A stretch of DNA of 64,000 nucleotides from CAVZCK01 sp963798805 (GTDB taxonomy: Bacteria > Pseudomonadota > Alphaproteobacteria > Rhizobiales > Rhodomicrobiaceae), in assembly GCA_963798805.1 (NCBI GenBank), contig CAWCVC010000010.1, forward strand, positions 558,001-622,000, read 5' to 3'. The notes under the pieces are model-generated. The model searched no databases. It saw nothing but the letters and a program-made list of their open reading frames with translations, and was not told the DNA's origin. The translations under genes were made by a program, and so were the position numbers. Positions 36,168 to 44,818 of the stretch are shown in pieces (the first letter of the stretch is position 1; each line of letters begins with the position of its first letter).

Positions 36168-37261
36168 ATGGCACAAACCGTCAGCATCATCATCGCCTCT
36201 GAGGACCGCGCGCGTTTGGCGGCGGTTATTGAGGATCGCAACAGCGCGCAGAAGCACGTCCAGCGGGCACGGATCGTTCTTCTTTCGGCAGACAGGCTGC
36301 CCGTTCTGGAGGTGGCGAGGCAGATCGGTGGCAGTCGCCCGGCGGTGTGGCGCTGGCAGTTGCGATATGCCGAGCAAGGGGTGGATGGCCTCTTGCGGGA
36401 CAAGACGCGCAAGCCGGGCAAAGCCCCTGTTCAGTTGGAGACCGTGGCCAGGGTGCTGGCGCTGCCATGCTCCGAGCCACCCCATAACGCGACGCATTGG
36501 ACCGGCCGGGCGGTCGCCAAGGCTGTCGGCGTCAGCTTGCGGACGGTGCAACGCATCTGGGATGGGCATCGCCTTCAACCTCACCGCTTACGCACCTTCA
36601 AGATGTCCAACGATCCCGCCTTTGCCGCGAAAGTGGAGGATGTCGTCGGCCTGTACATGGAGCCGCCCTGTCATGCCGTGGTGCTGTCCATCGATGAGAA
36701 AAGCCAAATTCAGGCGCTCGATCGCACGCAACCCGGCCTTCCGCTGAAGCCCGGCAAATGCGCAACCATGACCCACGATTATAAGCGGAATGGCACCACC
36801 ACCCTGTTCGCCGCGCTCAATATTCTCGATGGCACCGTGTTGGGGCGTTGCATGCAAAAGCACCGGCATCAGGAGTTTATCAAGTTCCTCAATGCGGTGG
36901 AGCGCGCCGTTCCGGCGGGAAAGGTCATCCATGCCATCCTCGACAATTACGCCACCCACAAGCATCCCAAGGTCAAGCAATGGCTGGCCGACAATCCGCG
37001 CTGGGTCTTCCACTTCACGCCCACATCCGCATTCCCCGCCTTCGCGGGGACAGGCTCTGGCTCAACGCCGTCGAGGGCTTCTTCTCAGTCATCACCCGAA
37101 GGCGCATCCGTCGCGGCGTCTTCAAATCCGTCGCCGAATTGGAAGATGCCATCCGCCGCTACATCCGCGATCACAACGGTCACCCCAAGCCCTTTGTCTG
37201 GACGAAATCCGCCAAAGAAATTTTCGGCAAACTCAAGCGCCTGCCTGCACCATCTGATTGA
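36168..37261 (+). pseudogene. IS630-family transposase interrupted by a palindromic insert
   Basis: The N-terminal helix-turn-helix region (VARQIGGSRPAVWRWQLRY, then VAKAVGVSLRTVQRIW) and the DDE catalytic parts SIDEKSQIQALDR and ILDNYATHKHPKV are in one frame. After HFTPTSA the frame changes and continues as WLNAVEGFFSVITRRRIR to KLKRLPAPSD, including the third acidic residue (VEGFF). The normal family text HFTPTSASWLNAVEGFF shows that about 23 extra bases (within 37032-37057), containing TCCCCGCCTTCGCGGGGA, were inserted. Confidence 0.87.
37032..37057. repeat. Small palindrome inserted in the transposase gene
   Basis: Stem TCCCCGC / GCGGGGA with a CTTC loop (37033-37050) within 26 bases that replace roughly one codon. 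The motif resembles the core of the dispersed repeat at 27769 (ATCCCCGCG). Confidence 0.75.
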
Positions 37262-37287
37262 GTCAGTGCACTAGCAACTCTAAGATT

Positions 37288-37366
37288 CTAGTGTGGTTTG
37301 AGATCGAGAAATCCCCTTGCTGAGCAAGCCGAGACAATAAAGGGGATTTCTCGATCACCACACTAG
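37288..37366. repeat. CTAG-bounded hairpin element 3
   Basis: 79 bp from CTAGTGTGG to CCACACTAG with 17-base perfect inner arms GATCGAGAAATCCCCTT / AAGGGGATTTCTCGATC. Shares its final CTAG with element 4. Confidence 0.85.
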
Positions 37367-37439
37367 TGTGGCTTATGTCTCGCAATTGCCTTATTGGGTC
37401 CGCAGCAAAGGCGAAGGCAATTGCGAGACGCCACACTAG
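37363..37439. repeat. CTAG-bounded hairpin element 4
   Basis: 77 bp from CTAGTGTGG to CCACACTAG with 16-base inner arms GTCTCGCAATTGCCTT / AAGGCAATTGCGAGAC. Related to element 1 in arm and loop. Confidence 0.85.
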
Positions 37440-37507
37440 TTTGTGCCACAGTGTAAATTAAGGTGCCGTCGCAGGACTTTATCGAAGATCGAGCGAGGTA
37501 CGCCCGT

Positions 37508-38437
37508 ATGAGGCAGTGGACGGTCACTATGTTTCATCGGATCCTGCGGCTGTTCATCTGCCTGTCATGCGCCGGGCTCCTCGCCTCGCCGGGCCGCGCC
37601 GAAGAGCTCAAGATCGATAGCCAGGGCCTCACCGTGCTCGGCAATCTCGACCTCGCGCCCGGCAAGTCGCTCAAGAGCGACGGCGTGCTGGTGCTGCTGC
37701 ACGGGACGCTCGCCCATAACCGCATGGAGATCATGTCGGCGCTGCAGGAGCTTCTGCATGAGCGCGGCATCAACACGCTCGCCATCACGCTGAGTCTCGG
37801 CCTCAATGAGCGGCGCGGCCTGTTCGACTGCAATATCGAGCAGGACCATCGCAATGAGGACTCTGTCGTCGAGCTGACGAGCTGGGTCGACTGGCTGAAA
37901 AGCCAGGGCGCGACGAACATCACGCTCGGCGGCCATGCGCGCGGCGGCAATCAGGTCGCCATCTATGCGGCCAAGCAGCCCGATCCGGCCGTGAAGCGGC
38001 TCATTCTGATCGCGCCCACCGCGGACACGCCGACGAGCATGGCCGCCGAGTTCAAGGAGCGCTTCGGCAAGCCGCTGCAGCCGGTCCTGGCCGAGGCGGA
38101 AAAGCTGGTCGCGGAAGATCAGTCGACGACGCTGATGGAGGGTGTGCCCTTCCTCGTCTGCGACAATGCCAAGGTCACTGCGGGCGCTTTCGTCAACTAT
38201 TACGGCGACAACCAGAATCTCTATACGCCGAGCCTGTTGCCGCATATCAAGCTGCCGACGCTGGTGGTGGTCGGCGACCTGGATCCGCTGTCGCATGAGC
38301 TGGTGCCGGCGATCCAGGGCATCCCGAACGATCCGAGAATCAAGCTGGAGACCATCCCCGGCGCCGATCATTTCTTCCGCGACCTGGCCGCGGAGAAGCT
38401 GGCCGACAAGATCAAGGAATTCATGAAGCACAAATAG
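37508..38437 (+). CDS. Secreted alpha/beta hydrolase (DUF3530-like)
   Basis: A 309-residue protein with a signal peptide (FICLSCAGLLASPGRAEE). The hydrolase fold is seen in GVLVLLHGTLAHNR, LGGHARGGNQVAIYAA (nucleophile elbow GHARGG, with Ala where Ser is normal) and the C-terminal VVVGDLDPLSHELV and IPGADHFFRD (acid and His). The lack of Ser in the elbow matters: either the family uses another residue or catalysis is lost. ATG 37508 is preferred for the signal peptide; 37529 is also possible. It is the first gene after the repeat nest. Confidence 0.8.
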   Translation: MRQWTVTMFHRILRLFICLSCAGLLASPGRAEELKIDSQGLTVLGNLDLAPGKSLKSDGVLVLLHGTLAHNRMEIMSALQELLHERGINTLAITLSLGLNERRGLFDCNIEQDHRNEDSVVELTSWVDWLKSQGATNITLGGHARGGNQVAIYAAKQPDPAVKRLILIAPTADTPTSMAAEFKERFGKPLQPVLAEAEKLVAEDQSTTLMEGVPFLVCDNAKVTAGAFVNYYGDNQNLYTPSLLPHIKLPTLVVVGDLDPLSHELVPAIQGIPNDPRIKLETIPGADHFFRDLAAEKLADKIKEFMKHK

Positions 38438-38482
38438 CCGCGCCGTGTTGCGAAGGCAGCGGGCGTACCGCGCGCGCAGCCG

Positions 38483-40303
38483 TCACCCCTTCACATAGCT
38501 CCCCGGCGCATCTTCTAGCGGCTGGTTGGCGCCCTGGCCCGGGATACGCGCCGGCACCTCGGCGCCCGATAGCGAGCCGAGCCAGGCCGCATAGTCCGGC
38601 CACCACGACCCCGCCACCTCCTTGGCCTTGGCAAGCCAGTCCTCCAGCGTCGGCGCGGATTTGCTATCAACGTCGCCCGGCACCCAGTGCATATATTTGC
38701 CGGAAGCCGGCGGGTTGATGACGCCGGCAATATGGCCCGATCCGGCCATGACATAGCGGACCAGCCCGCCATAGAGCCGTGCGCCCTTGAACACCGATTT
38801 TGCCGGGGCGATGTGGTCCTCGCGCGCGGCCAGCTCGTAGACCGGCAGCTTGACCTTGCCGAGATCGAGCTTGACGCCGCCGATCGTCATCTGGCCCCTG
38901 GCCAGTCGGTTATTCTGATAGAATTCGCGCAGATAGAAGCTGTGGTTGGCGGGCGGCATCCGCGTGGTGTCGGAATTCCAATAGAGCAGATCGAACGGGA
39001 AAGGCTGCTTCCCGAGCAGGTAGTTGTTGACCACGTAAGGCCAGATCAGATCCCTTGGCCGCAGCATGTTGAACACCGTCGCCATGCGCGAGCCGTCGAG
39101 ATAGCCCTGCTCCGCCATCATCTCCTCGAGCGCCTTGATCTGCGTATCGTCGATGAAGACGAGGAGGTCGCCCGCGTCGCTGAAATCGACCTGTGCGGCC
39201 AGGAAGGACGCCGAGTTGAAGCGGTCGTCGCCTGTCGCGGCCATATAGGCGAGCGTGGTGCCAAGCAGCGTACCGCCCACGCAGTAGCCCATCACATTGG
39301 CCTTCTCCTGGTCCGTCAGGCTCAGCACCACCGACAAGGGCTCCAGAATGCCCTCATGCATGTAGTTCTCGAACGTCTTATGGCTGAGGCTGCGGTTCGG
39401 GTTTACCCAGGAGACGACGAAGACCGTGAAGCCCTGATCGACCAGCCAGCGGATGAAGGATTTCTGCGGCACCAGATCGAGGATGTAATATTTGTTGATC
39501 CAGGGCGGTACGATCATCAGCGGCAGCGCGAAGACGTTCGGCGTCGTCGGCTGATACTGGATGAGCTGCATGATGTCGTTCTGAAACACGATCTTGCCGG
39601 GCGTCACGGCGAGGTTCTTGCCCACGGAAAAGGCGCTGAGATCGGTCTGCCTGATCTTCAGCAGATTGCCCGAATCCTCCAGGTCCTTGAGCAGCTGCGT
39701 CATGCCCCTGACGAGATTTTCCGCATTGGACGACATGGTGGTGCGCAGCACTTCCGGATTGGTGAACGGAAAGTTCGACGGCGACAGCGCGCTGGTGATC
39801 TGGTTGAGGTAGAACTGCGCGCGGCGCCGGTTCTGCTCCTCGACGCCCTCGGCGCTGCGCACCAGATCGTCCGCCCAATTTGCGCTGAGCAGATAAGCCT
39901 GCTTGCAGAAATCGAAGAAGGGATTGTCCGACCATTCCGGGTCGCGGAACCGGCTGTCGCCTGGCGCCGGCCTGGCGAGCGGCTCGACCTTCTCGCCGAG
40001 GAAGCGGCGATGCGTGCGGCTCCAAAGATCGACGAGATCATGGGCGAGCTTGGCCTGCTTCACCGCGAATTTTTCCGGCTCGCTCGCCCAGGCGCTCATG
40101 ACGGAGGCCAGGACCGTGCTCGCCTCGCCCATTTCGCTTGCGATGTTGAGCGGGCCGTCTGAGCGCTTATCGTCGAGCCAGCGGGCGAGCGCCAAGCTGC
40201 CGACATTCATCAGCCTGACCATGTTCTGCGCCAGCTCTTCCGGGTTTTTCACCAGATAAGGCACATCCGCGGCGCCGTCCTTTTTTCCCTGGTCTTCAGC
40301 CAT
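38483..40303 (-). CDS. phaC: Class I polyhydroxyalkanoate synthase
   Basis: A 606-residue PHA synthase polymerising (R)-3-hydroxyacyl-CoA. The lipase-like box is GYCVGGTLLG with nucleophile C341; the acid D496 is in REDHIAP and the His is H524 in GSGHIAGVINPP. The N-terminal domain (to about 200) is typical of class I enzymes. GGGAG precedes ATG 40303. No phaA/phaB or phasin is adjacent; 3-hydroxybutyrate dehydrogenase lies 27 kb away. The frame is intact. Confidence 0.95.
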   Translation of the reverse strand: MAEDQGKKDGAADVPYLVKNPEELAQNMVRLMNVGSLALARWLDDKRSDGPLNIASEMGEASTVLASVMSAWASEPEKFAVKQAKLAHDLVDLWSRTHRRFLGEKVEPLARPAPGDSRFRDPEWSDNPFFDFCKQAYLLSANWADDLVRSAEGVEEQNRRRAQFYLNQITSALSPSNFPFTNPEVLRTTMSSNAENLVRGMTQLLKDLEDSGNLLKIRQTDLSAFSVGKNLAVTPGKIVFQNDIMQLIQYQPTTPNVFALPLMIVPPWINKYYILDLVPQKSFIRWLVDQGFTVFVVSWVNPNRSLSHKTFENYMHEGILEPLSVVLSLTDQEKANVMGYCVGGTLLGTTLAYMAATGDDRFNSASFLAAQVDFSDAGDLLVFIDDTQIKALEEMMAEQGYLDGSRMATVFNMLRPRDLIWPYVVNNYLLGKQPFPFDLLYWNSDTTRMPPANHSFYLREFYQNNRLARGQMTIGGVKLDLGKVKLPVYELAAREDHIAPAKSVFKGARLYGGLVRYVMAGSGHIAGVINPPASGKYMHWVPGDVDSKSAPTLEDWLAKAKEVAGSWWPDYAAWLGSLSGAEVPARIPGQGANQPLEDAPGSYVKG

Positions 40304-40592
40304 CGTCACTCCCAGTCGGTCCTTGCCGTCTAAGCTGTTGCCGAAGCAATTCACCTTCAAGCAGAAAGCGGGACAATCCGGCAATTTCTTATTGTCTTGC
40401 CCCAATTCTCCGCACAAAGCGATGTTACATCAATCCAATTGGCGGCCATGCGCCCCAAAACGCGAGAAAAGCCTTGCTGCTCTCTTCCCGTTCGGCGGCG
40501 GAAATGCTATGGGAATTCAGGTGTTGAAGAATCACAGCGCGTAAAATGGGGGAAGCGTCCTGGAGTTTCCAGGAACGCTGAAGGGGAAAATA

Positions 40593-40814
40593 ATGCTACG
40601 CGGTATTAAACTCACGGCGGCAGTATTATGCGTTGTGGCCGCGGCGTCGCTCACAGGCTGCGCCGAAACCAGCTATCCTCGTTTGCCTGACCTGACCGGG
40701 ATCGGAGGCAACCTGCTCACGCCGCAACAGCAGCAGCAGGCGATCAAGGACCTTTCCACGGAACAGCAGACACATGGCGCCGAGGCCGCCAAGTCGATCG
40801 AGGGACACCAATAG
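40593..40814 (+). CDS. Small lipoprotein
   Basis: A 73-residue protein with a lipoprotein signal (AVLCVVAAASLTGC; lipobox LTGC) and a short Gln/Ala-rich mature part (LTPQQQQQAIKDLSTEQQ). An AAGGGGA site lies seven bases before the ATG. Its family is unnamed but common in alphaproteobacteria. The 289-base gap to divergent phaC probably contains both promoters. Confidence 0.82.
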   Translation: MLRGIKLTAAVLCVVAAASLTGCAETSYPRLPDLTGIGGNLLTPQQQQQAIKDLSTEQQTHGAEAAKSIEGHQ

Positions 40815-40947
40815 TCCCATAAGCGGGCAGCCGGTGCGGGCAAGCACAGTGCCCGCGGTGTGAGAAGTGAACCGGCGCTCCGCTCCAGACCTTGCTTTCG
40901 GACGGCGCGCTCAGCTTAGACTAAGATGCGCCCGGGAGGGAGCCGCT

Positions 40948-42183
40948 GTGCCAGACCTTAGCCAAGATTTCCATCGCATAAAAAGACTGCCGCCCTATGT
41001 CTTCGAGCAGGTGAACCGGCTCAAGGCTCAGGCGAGGTTGCGCGGCGAGGATATTATCGATTTCGGCATGGGCAATCCCGACCTGCCGACGCCGCAGCAT
41101 ATCGTCGACAAGATGATGGAGACGGTGCAGAAGCCGCGCACCAATCGCTATTCGGCCTCGCGCGGCATTCCCGGGCTCCGGCGCGCCCAGGCCGCCTATT
41201 ACGACCGCCGCTTCGGCGTGAAGCTCAATCCCGACACGCAGATCGTCGCCACGCTCGGCTCCAAGGAAGGCTTTGCGAACATGGCGCAGGCGATCACCGC
41301 GCCGGGCGACGTCATCCTCTCACCGAGCCCGACCTATCCGATCCACGAATTCGGCTTCATCATCTCGGGCGCCTCGATCCGCAGCATGCCGGCGACGCCG
41401 GACGAAAACTTCATGGCCGCGCTCGACCGCGCCGTGCGGCACAGCATCCCGAAACCGCTGGCACTGGTTCTGAGCTATCCGTCGAACCCGACCGCGCTCG
41501 TCGCCGATCTCGACTTCTACAAGGAGGTCGTCGACTTCGCACGCAAGCACGACCTGATCATTCTGTCCGACGTCGCCTATGCCGAGATCTATTTCGACGT
41601 GCCGCCGCCACCCTCGATCCTCCAGGTCAAGGGCGCGATGGATGTTGCGGTCGAGTTCACTTCGCTATCGAAGACCTATTCCATGCCCGGCTGGCGGATG
41701 GGCTTCGCCGTCGGCAATGAGCGGCTGATCGCGGCGCTCGCCCGCGTCAAATCCTATCTCGACTACGGCGCCTTCACGCCGGTCCAGGTCGCAGCCTCCG
41801 CCGCGCTTAATGGGCCGCAGGAATGCGTCGCCGAGATCCGCGATACCTATAAACGCCGCCGCGACTGTCTCGTCGAGGCCATGGGCCGCGCCGGCTGGGA
41901 TATCCCTCCGCCGCCTGCGACGATGTTCGCCTGGGCGCCGCTGCCCGAGCAGATGCGCGAGCTGGGCTCGCTGGAGTTCTCCAAGCTGCTCTTGGAAAAG
42001 GCCGGCGTCGCCGTCTCGCCGGGCGTCGGCTTCGGCGAATATGGCGAAGGCTTCGTGCGGATCGCGCTTGTGGAAAATGAGCAGCGCATCCGCCAGGCCG
42101 CCCGCAACGTGAAGAAATTCCTATCCGAAGCCGCGACGACGATGCATAACGTCATCCCGTTGGCATCCGGACAGGGGCGCTGA
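40948..42183 (+). CDS. Class I/II aminotransferase (LL-diaminopimelate/alanine type)
   Basis: A 411-residue PLP enzyme: N-terminal RLPPYVFEQVNRLKAQARLRGEDIIDFGMGNPDLPTP-type start, PLP region SYPSNPTA, SDVAYAEIYFD, the Schiff-base lysine in SLSKTYSMPGWRMG and the C-terminal Arg in FVRIALVENEQRIRQA. GTG 40948 follows GGGAGGG. In alphaproteobacteria this gene usually precedes hom, as here (82 bases), so a role in aspartate-family or alanine metabolism is likely; the exact substrate is not. Confidence 0.88.
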   Translation: MPDLSQDFHRIKRLPPYVFEQVNRLKAQARLRGEDIIDFGMGNPDLPTPQHIVDKMMETVQKPRTNRYSASRGIPGLRRAQAAYYDRRFGVKLNPDTQIVATLGSKEGFANMAQAITAPGDVILSPSPTYPIHEFGFIISGASIRSMPATPDENFMAALDRAVRHSIPKPLALVLSYPSNPTALVADLDFYKEVVDFARKHDLIILSDVAYAEIYFDVPPPPSILQVKGAMDVAVEFTSLSKTYSMPGWRMGFAVGNERLIAALARVKSYLDYGAFTPVQVAASAALNGPQECVAEIRDTYKRRRDCLVEAMGRAGWDIPPPPATMFAWAPLPEQMRELGSLEFSKLLLEKAGVAVSPGVGFGEYGEGFVRIALVENEQRIRQAARNVKKFLSEAATTMHNVIPLASGQGR

Positions 42184-42265
42184 CAGCGCTCAGCCGCCCT
42201 CATCATGGATTGGAAGGGGCGCCGCCTTTGCTGGTGCCTGCAGCCTGTCGCGCCTGGATAGATGA

Positions 42266-43588
42266 ATGAAGCCATTAAGGATCGGCCTTGCCGGCCTTGG
42301 GACGGTCGGGGCGGGCGTGTTGAAATTGCTGGCCGAGCACGGGGCGTCGCTGGAGCGCCGCTGCGGCCGTGCCCTGGCGGTACAGGCGGTCAGTGCGCGC
42401 GATCGCGCCAAGAGCCGTGGGGCCGACCTCTCCGGACTCGAATGGTTCGATGATCCCGTCGCGCTGGCAGGGAGTCCCGCGATCGATGTCTTCGTCGAGC
42501 TGATCGGCGGCGATGGCGGGCCGGCCAAGCAGGCCGTCGAGGCCGCGCTCAAGGCGAGCAAGCCTGTCGTCACCGCCAACAAGGCGCTGCTGGCCAAGCA
42601 CGGTACGGAGCTGGCGCGGCTCGCCGAGGCGAACGGCGTCGCCCTCAACTTCGAAGCGGCGGTCGCCGGCGGCATTCCGATCGTCAAGACCATGCGCGAA
42701 AGCCTTGCCGGCAATCAGGTGACCCGCGTAGTCGGCATTCTCAACGGCACCTGCAACTACATCCTCACGCGGATGCGCAACGAGGGTCAGCCCTTCGAGG
42801 CCGTTCTCGCCGACGCTCAGCGCGCCGGCTACGCAGAGGCCGACCCGACCTTCGACATCGAGGGCCACGATACCGCTCATAAGCTCGCCATCCTGACCAG
42901 CCTCGCCTTCGGCACAGAGGTCTCCTTCGACACCGTCTATATGGAGGGCATCAGCTCGATGACGCCCGCCGACATCGAGGCGGCCGACGAGCTGGGCTAT
43001 AAGATCAAGCTTGTCGGGGTGGCGGTGAAGACGGAGAGCGGGATCGAGCAGCGCGTCCACCCGACCATGCTGCCAAAGCACAGCGCCATGGCCCAGGTCG
43101 ACGGCGTGCTCAATTGCGTCGCCGTTACCGGCGATTTTGCCGGCCATATCATGCTGGTCGGCCCCGGAGCGGGCGGCGGCCCGACCGCCTCATCCGTCGT
43201 CAGCGACCTCGCGGACATTGCGCGCGGCCTGAGACTTCCGGCCTTCGCCACACCCGCCGCTTCCCTCGCCCCGCATGTCCGCGCCCAGATGCGCGCCCAT
43301 GCCGGCGGCTATTATGTCCGCCTCTCCGTCTACGACCGGCCGGGCGCCTTTGCCGCCATCGCGGCACGCATGGCGCATGAGGGCATTTCGCTCGAAAGCA
43401 TCGTGCAGAAGCACGGCTCAGCCCTGCCGCCCGGCTCGGGCCGTCCCAGCGTGCCGGGTGAACCAACCCCGGTCGTAATCATTACCCACGAGACGACCGA
43501 GGCGGCGATCCGCCTTGCGCTCGAAGGAATCGAGGCCGACGGCCATGTGGACGAACGGCCGCAGATGATCCGAATCGAGCGCTTGTAG
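42266..43588 (+). CDS. hom: Homoserine dehydrogenase
   Basis: A 440-residue enzyme reducing aspartate semialdehyde to homoserine, on the way to threonine and methionine. NAD(P) loop GLAGLGTVGAGVL at the start, the conserved NKALLAKHG, NFEAAVAGGIPIV and GILNGTCNYIL segments, catalytic-domain text YAEADPTFDIEG and a C-terminal ACT domain (VRLSVYDRPGAFAAIA), which senses threonine. Frame intact. Confidence 0.95.
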   Translation: MKPLRIGLAGLGTVGAGVLKLLAEHGASLERRCGRALAVQAVSARDRAKSRGADLSGLEWFDDPVALAGSPAIDVFVELIGGDGGPAKQAVEAALKASKPVVTANKALLAKHGTELARLAEANGVALNFEAAVAGGIPIVKTMRESLAGNQVTRVVGILNGTCNYILTRMRNEGQPFEAVLADAQRAGYAEADPTFDIEGHDTAHKLAILTSLAFGTEVSFDTVYMEGISSMTPADIEAADELGYKIKLVGVAVKTESGIEQRVHPTMLPKHSAMAQVDGVLNCVAVTGDFAGHIMLVGPGAGGGPTASSVVSDLADIARGLRLPAFATPAASLAPHVRAQMRAHAGGYYVRLSVYDRPGAFAAIAARMAHEGISLESIVQKHGSALPPGSGRPSVPGEPTPVVIITHETTEAAIRLALEGIEADGHVDERPQMIRIERL

Positions 43589-43694
43589 GGGGCTGTTCAT
43601 CGCCGCAGCGTTATGCCATCCATCTTGAAAGCGTTTCTGCTAATCTACGAGCGGCGGCGTTCCTCCCTGCCTGCCGCGAAAAGGAAGCCCGACG

Positions 43695-44690
43695 ATGTCC
43701 AAGGATCAGGCCAGGACAAGCTTGCATCGCGCCCTGTCGATCGAGGTTGCCCGCGTGACGGAGGCCGCCGCGATCGCCGCCGCGAGACTGCGCGGGCGCG
43801 GCAGCGAGAAGGATGCCGATCGGGCGGCCGTCGACGCCATGCGGCACGAGCTCAACAAGCTTCCGATCAAGGGACGTGTCGTGATCGGCGAAGGCGAGAG
43901 GGACGAAGCGCCGATGCTGTTCATCGGCGAAGAGGTCGGGACTGGGGAGGGGCCGGCGGTCGATATCGCCGTTGACCCGCTTGAAGGCACAACCCTTTGC
44001 GCCAAGGCCATGCCGAATGCGCTGGCGGTCGTCGCCCTCGCCGAAGGCGGCACGCTGCTGCATGCGCCCGATATCTATATGGACAAGATCGCCGTCGGTC
44101 CCGGCTATGATCAGGGGCTGGTCGACCTCGATCTGAGCACGGTCGAGAATCTGCAGCGCCTCGCCGCCGCCAAGGGTGTCGCCGTCTCCGATCTGACCAC
44201 CTGCATTCTCGACCGGGCGCGGCATGCAAAGCTGATCGAGGAGGTTCGCGCCGCCGGCGCCGCCGTGCGGCTGATCACCGACGGCGACATTGCCGGCATC
44301 ATCCAGACCGTCGAGGCGGCCGAGACCGGCATCGACATCTATCTGGGCATCGGAGGCGCACCCGAGGGCGTGCTCGCCGCCGCTGCGCTACGCTGCATCG
44401 GCGGCCAGATGCAGGGACGGCTTACGCCGCTCAGCGAGGACGAGCGCAAACGCGCGACCGCGATGGGATTGACTGATCTCAGCCCGAAATACTCCATCGA
44501 GCAGATGGCGAAGGGCGATGTGATCTTCGCGGCGACTGGCGTCACCGACGGCTCGCTGCTCGACGGCGTCAAATTCGCTGGCGACCGGCTGGATACCCAC
44601 ACCGTCATCATGCGCGCGGCAACTAAAACGGTGCGCTGGCTGCGAACCCGTCACAACGCCGCCACGAAATTCGGCCGCGCCGAAGATTGA
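43695..44690 (+). CDS. glpX: Class II fructose-1,6-bisphosphatase
   Basis: A 331-residue GlpX-type Mg2+/Mn2+ phosphatase of gluconeogenesis. Motifs: EVARVTEAAAIAAARLRGRG, VIGEGERDEAPML, VDPLEGTTLCA (metal ligands D, E) and LGIGGAPEGVLAAAALR. Adjacent to hom and recJ in the same order as in many Hyphomicrobiales. Confidence 0.94.
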   Translation: MSKDQARTSLHRALSIEVARVTEAAAIAAARLRGRGSEKDADRAAVDAMRHELNKLPIKGRVVIGEGERDEAPMLFIGEEVGTGEGPAVDIAVDPLEGTTLCAKAMPNALAVVALAEGGTLLHAPDIYMDKIAVGPGYDQGLVDLDLSTVENLQRLAAAKGVAVSDLTTCILDRARHAKLIEEVRAAGAAVRLITDGDIAGIIQTVEAAETGIDIYLGIGGAPEGVLAAAALRCIGGQMQGRLTPLSEDERKRATAMGLTDLSPKYSIEQMAKGDVIFAATGVTDGSLLDGVKFAGDRLDTHTVIMRAATKTVRWLRTRHNAATKFGRAED

Positions 44691-44818
44691 CCGGCCGCTT
44701 GGCCCTCGCGGCGCCGCGTCGGATCGCCGTTGTCCCCATCCGCGCCGAAATACCGGGGCGTCTACGCACTTCCCTCTCGAATCGGGTTAGCTTAACCTCC
44801 GTAATTCGGGGGATAGCG

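Larger units (their letters stand above)
36111..37271 (+). mobile_element. IS630-family insertion sequence (about 1161 bp)
   Basis: Inverted ends begin GTGCACTGAC at both sides (left reads on as GCAAACAGAGG; right complement as TCAATCAGATGG), flanked by TA (36109-36110 and 37272-37273). TA duplication and transposase type define IS630. The transposase is broken by a small palindrome, so the copy is probably immobile by itself. Confidence 0.88.

Noticed and set aside
34331..37439. Hairpin elements as integron attC sites
   Set aside because: No integrase and no conserved R-box core sites; ends CTAGTGT and flanking IS behaviour fit mobile palindromes better.
38687..40162. 491-codon plus-strand frame opposite phaC
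   Set aside because: Antisense shadow of a clear PHA synthase with intact catalytic triad.
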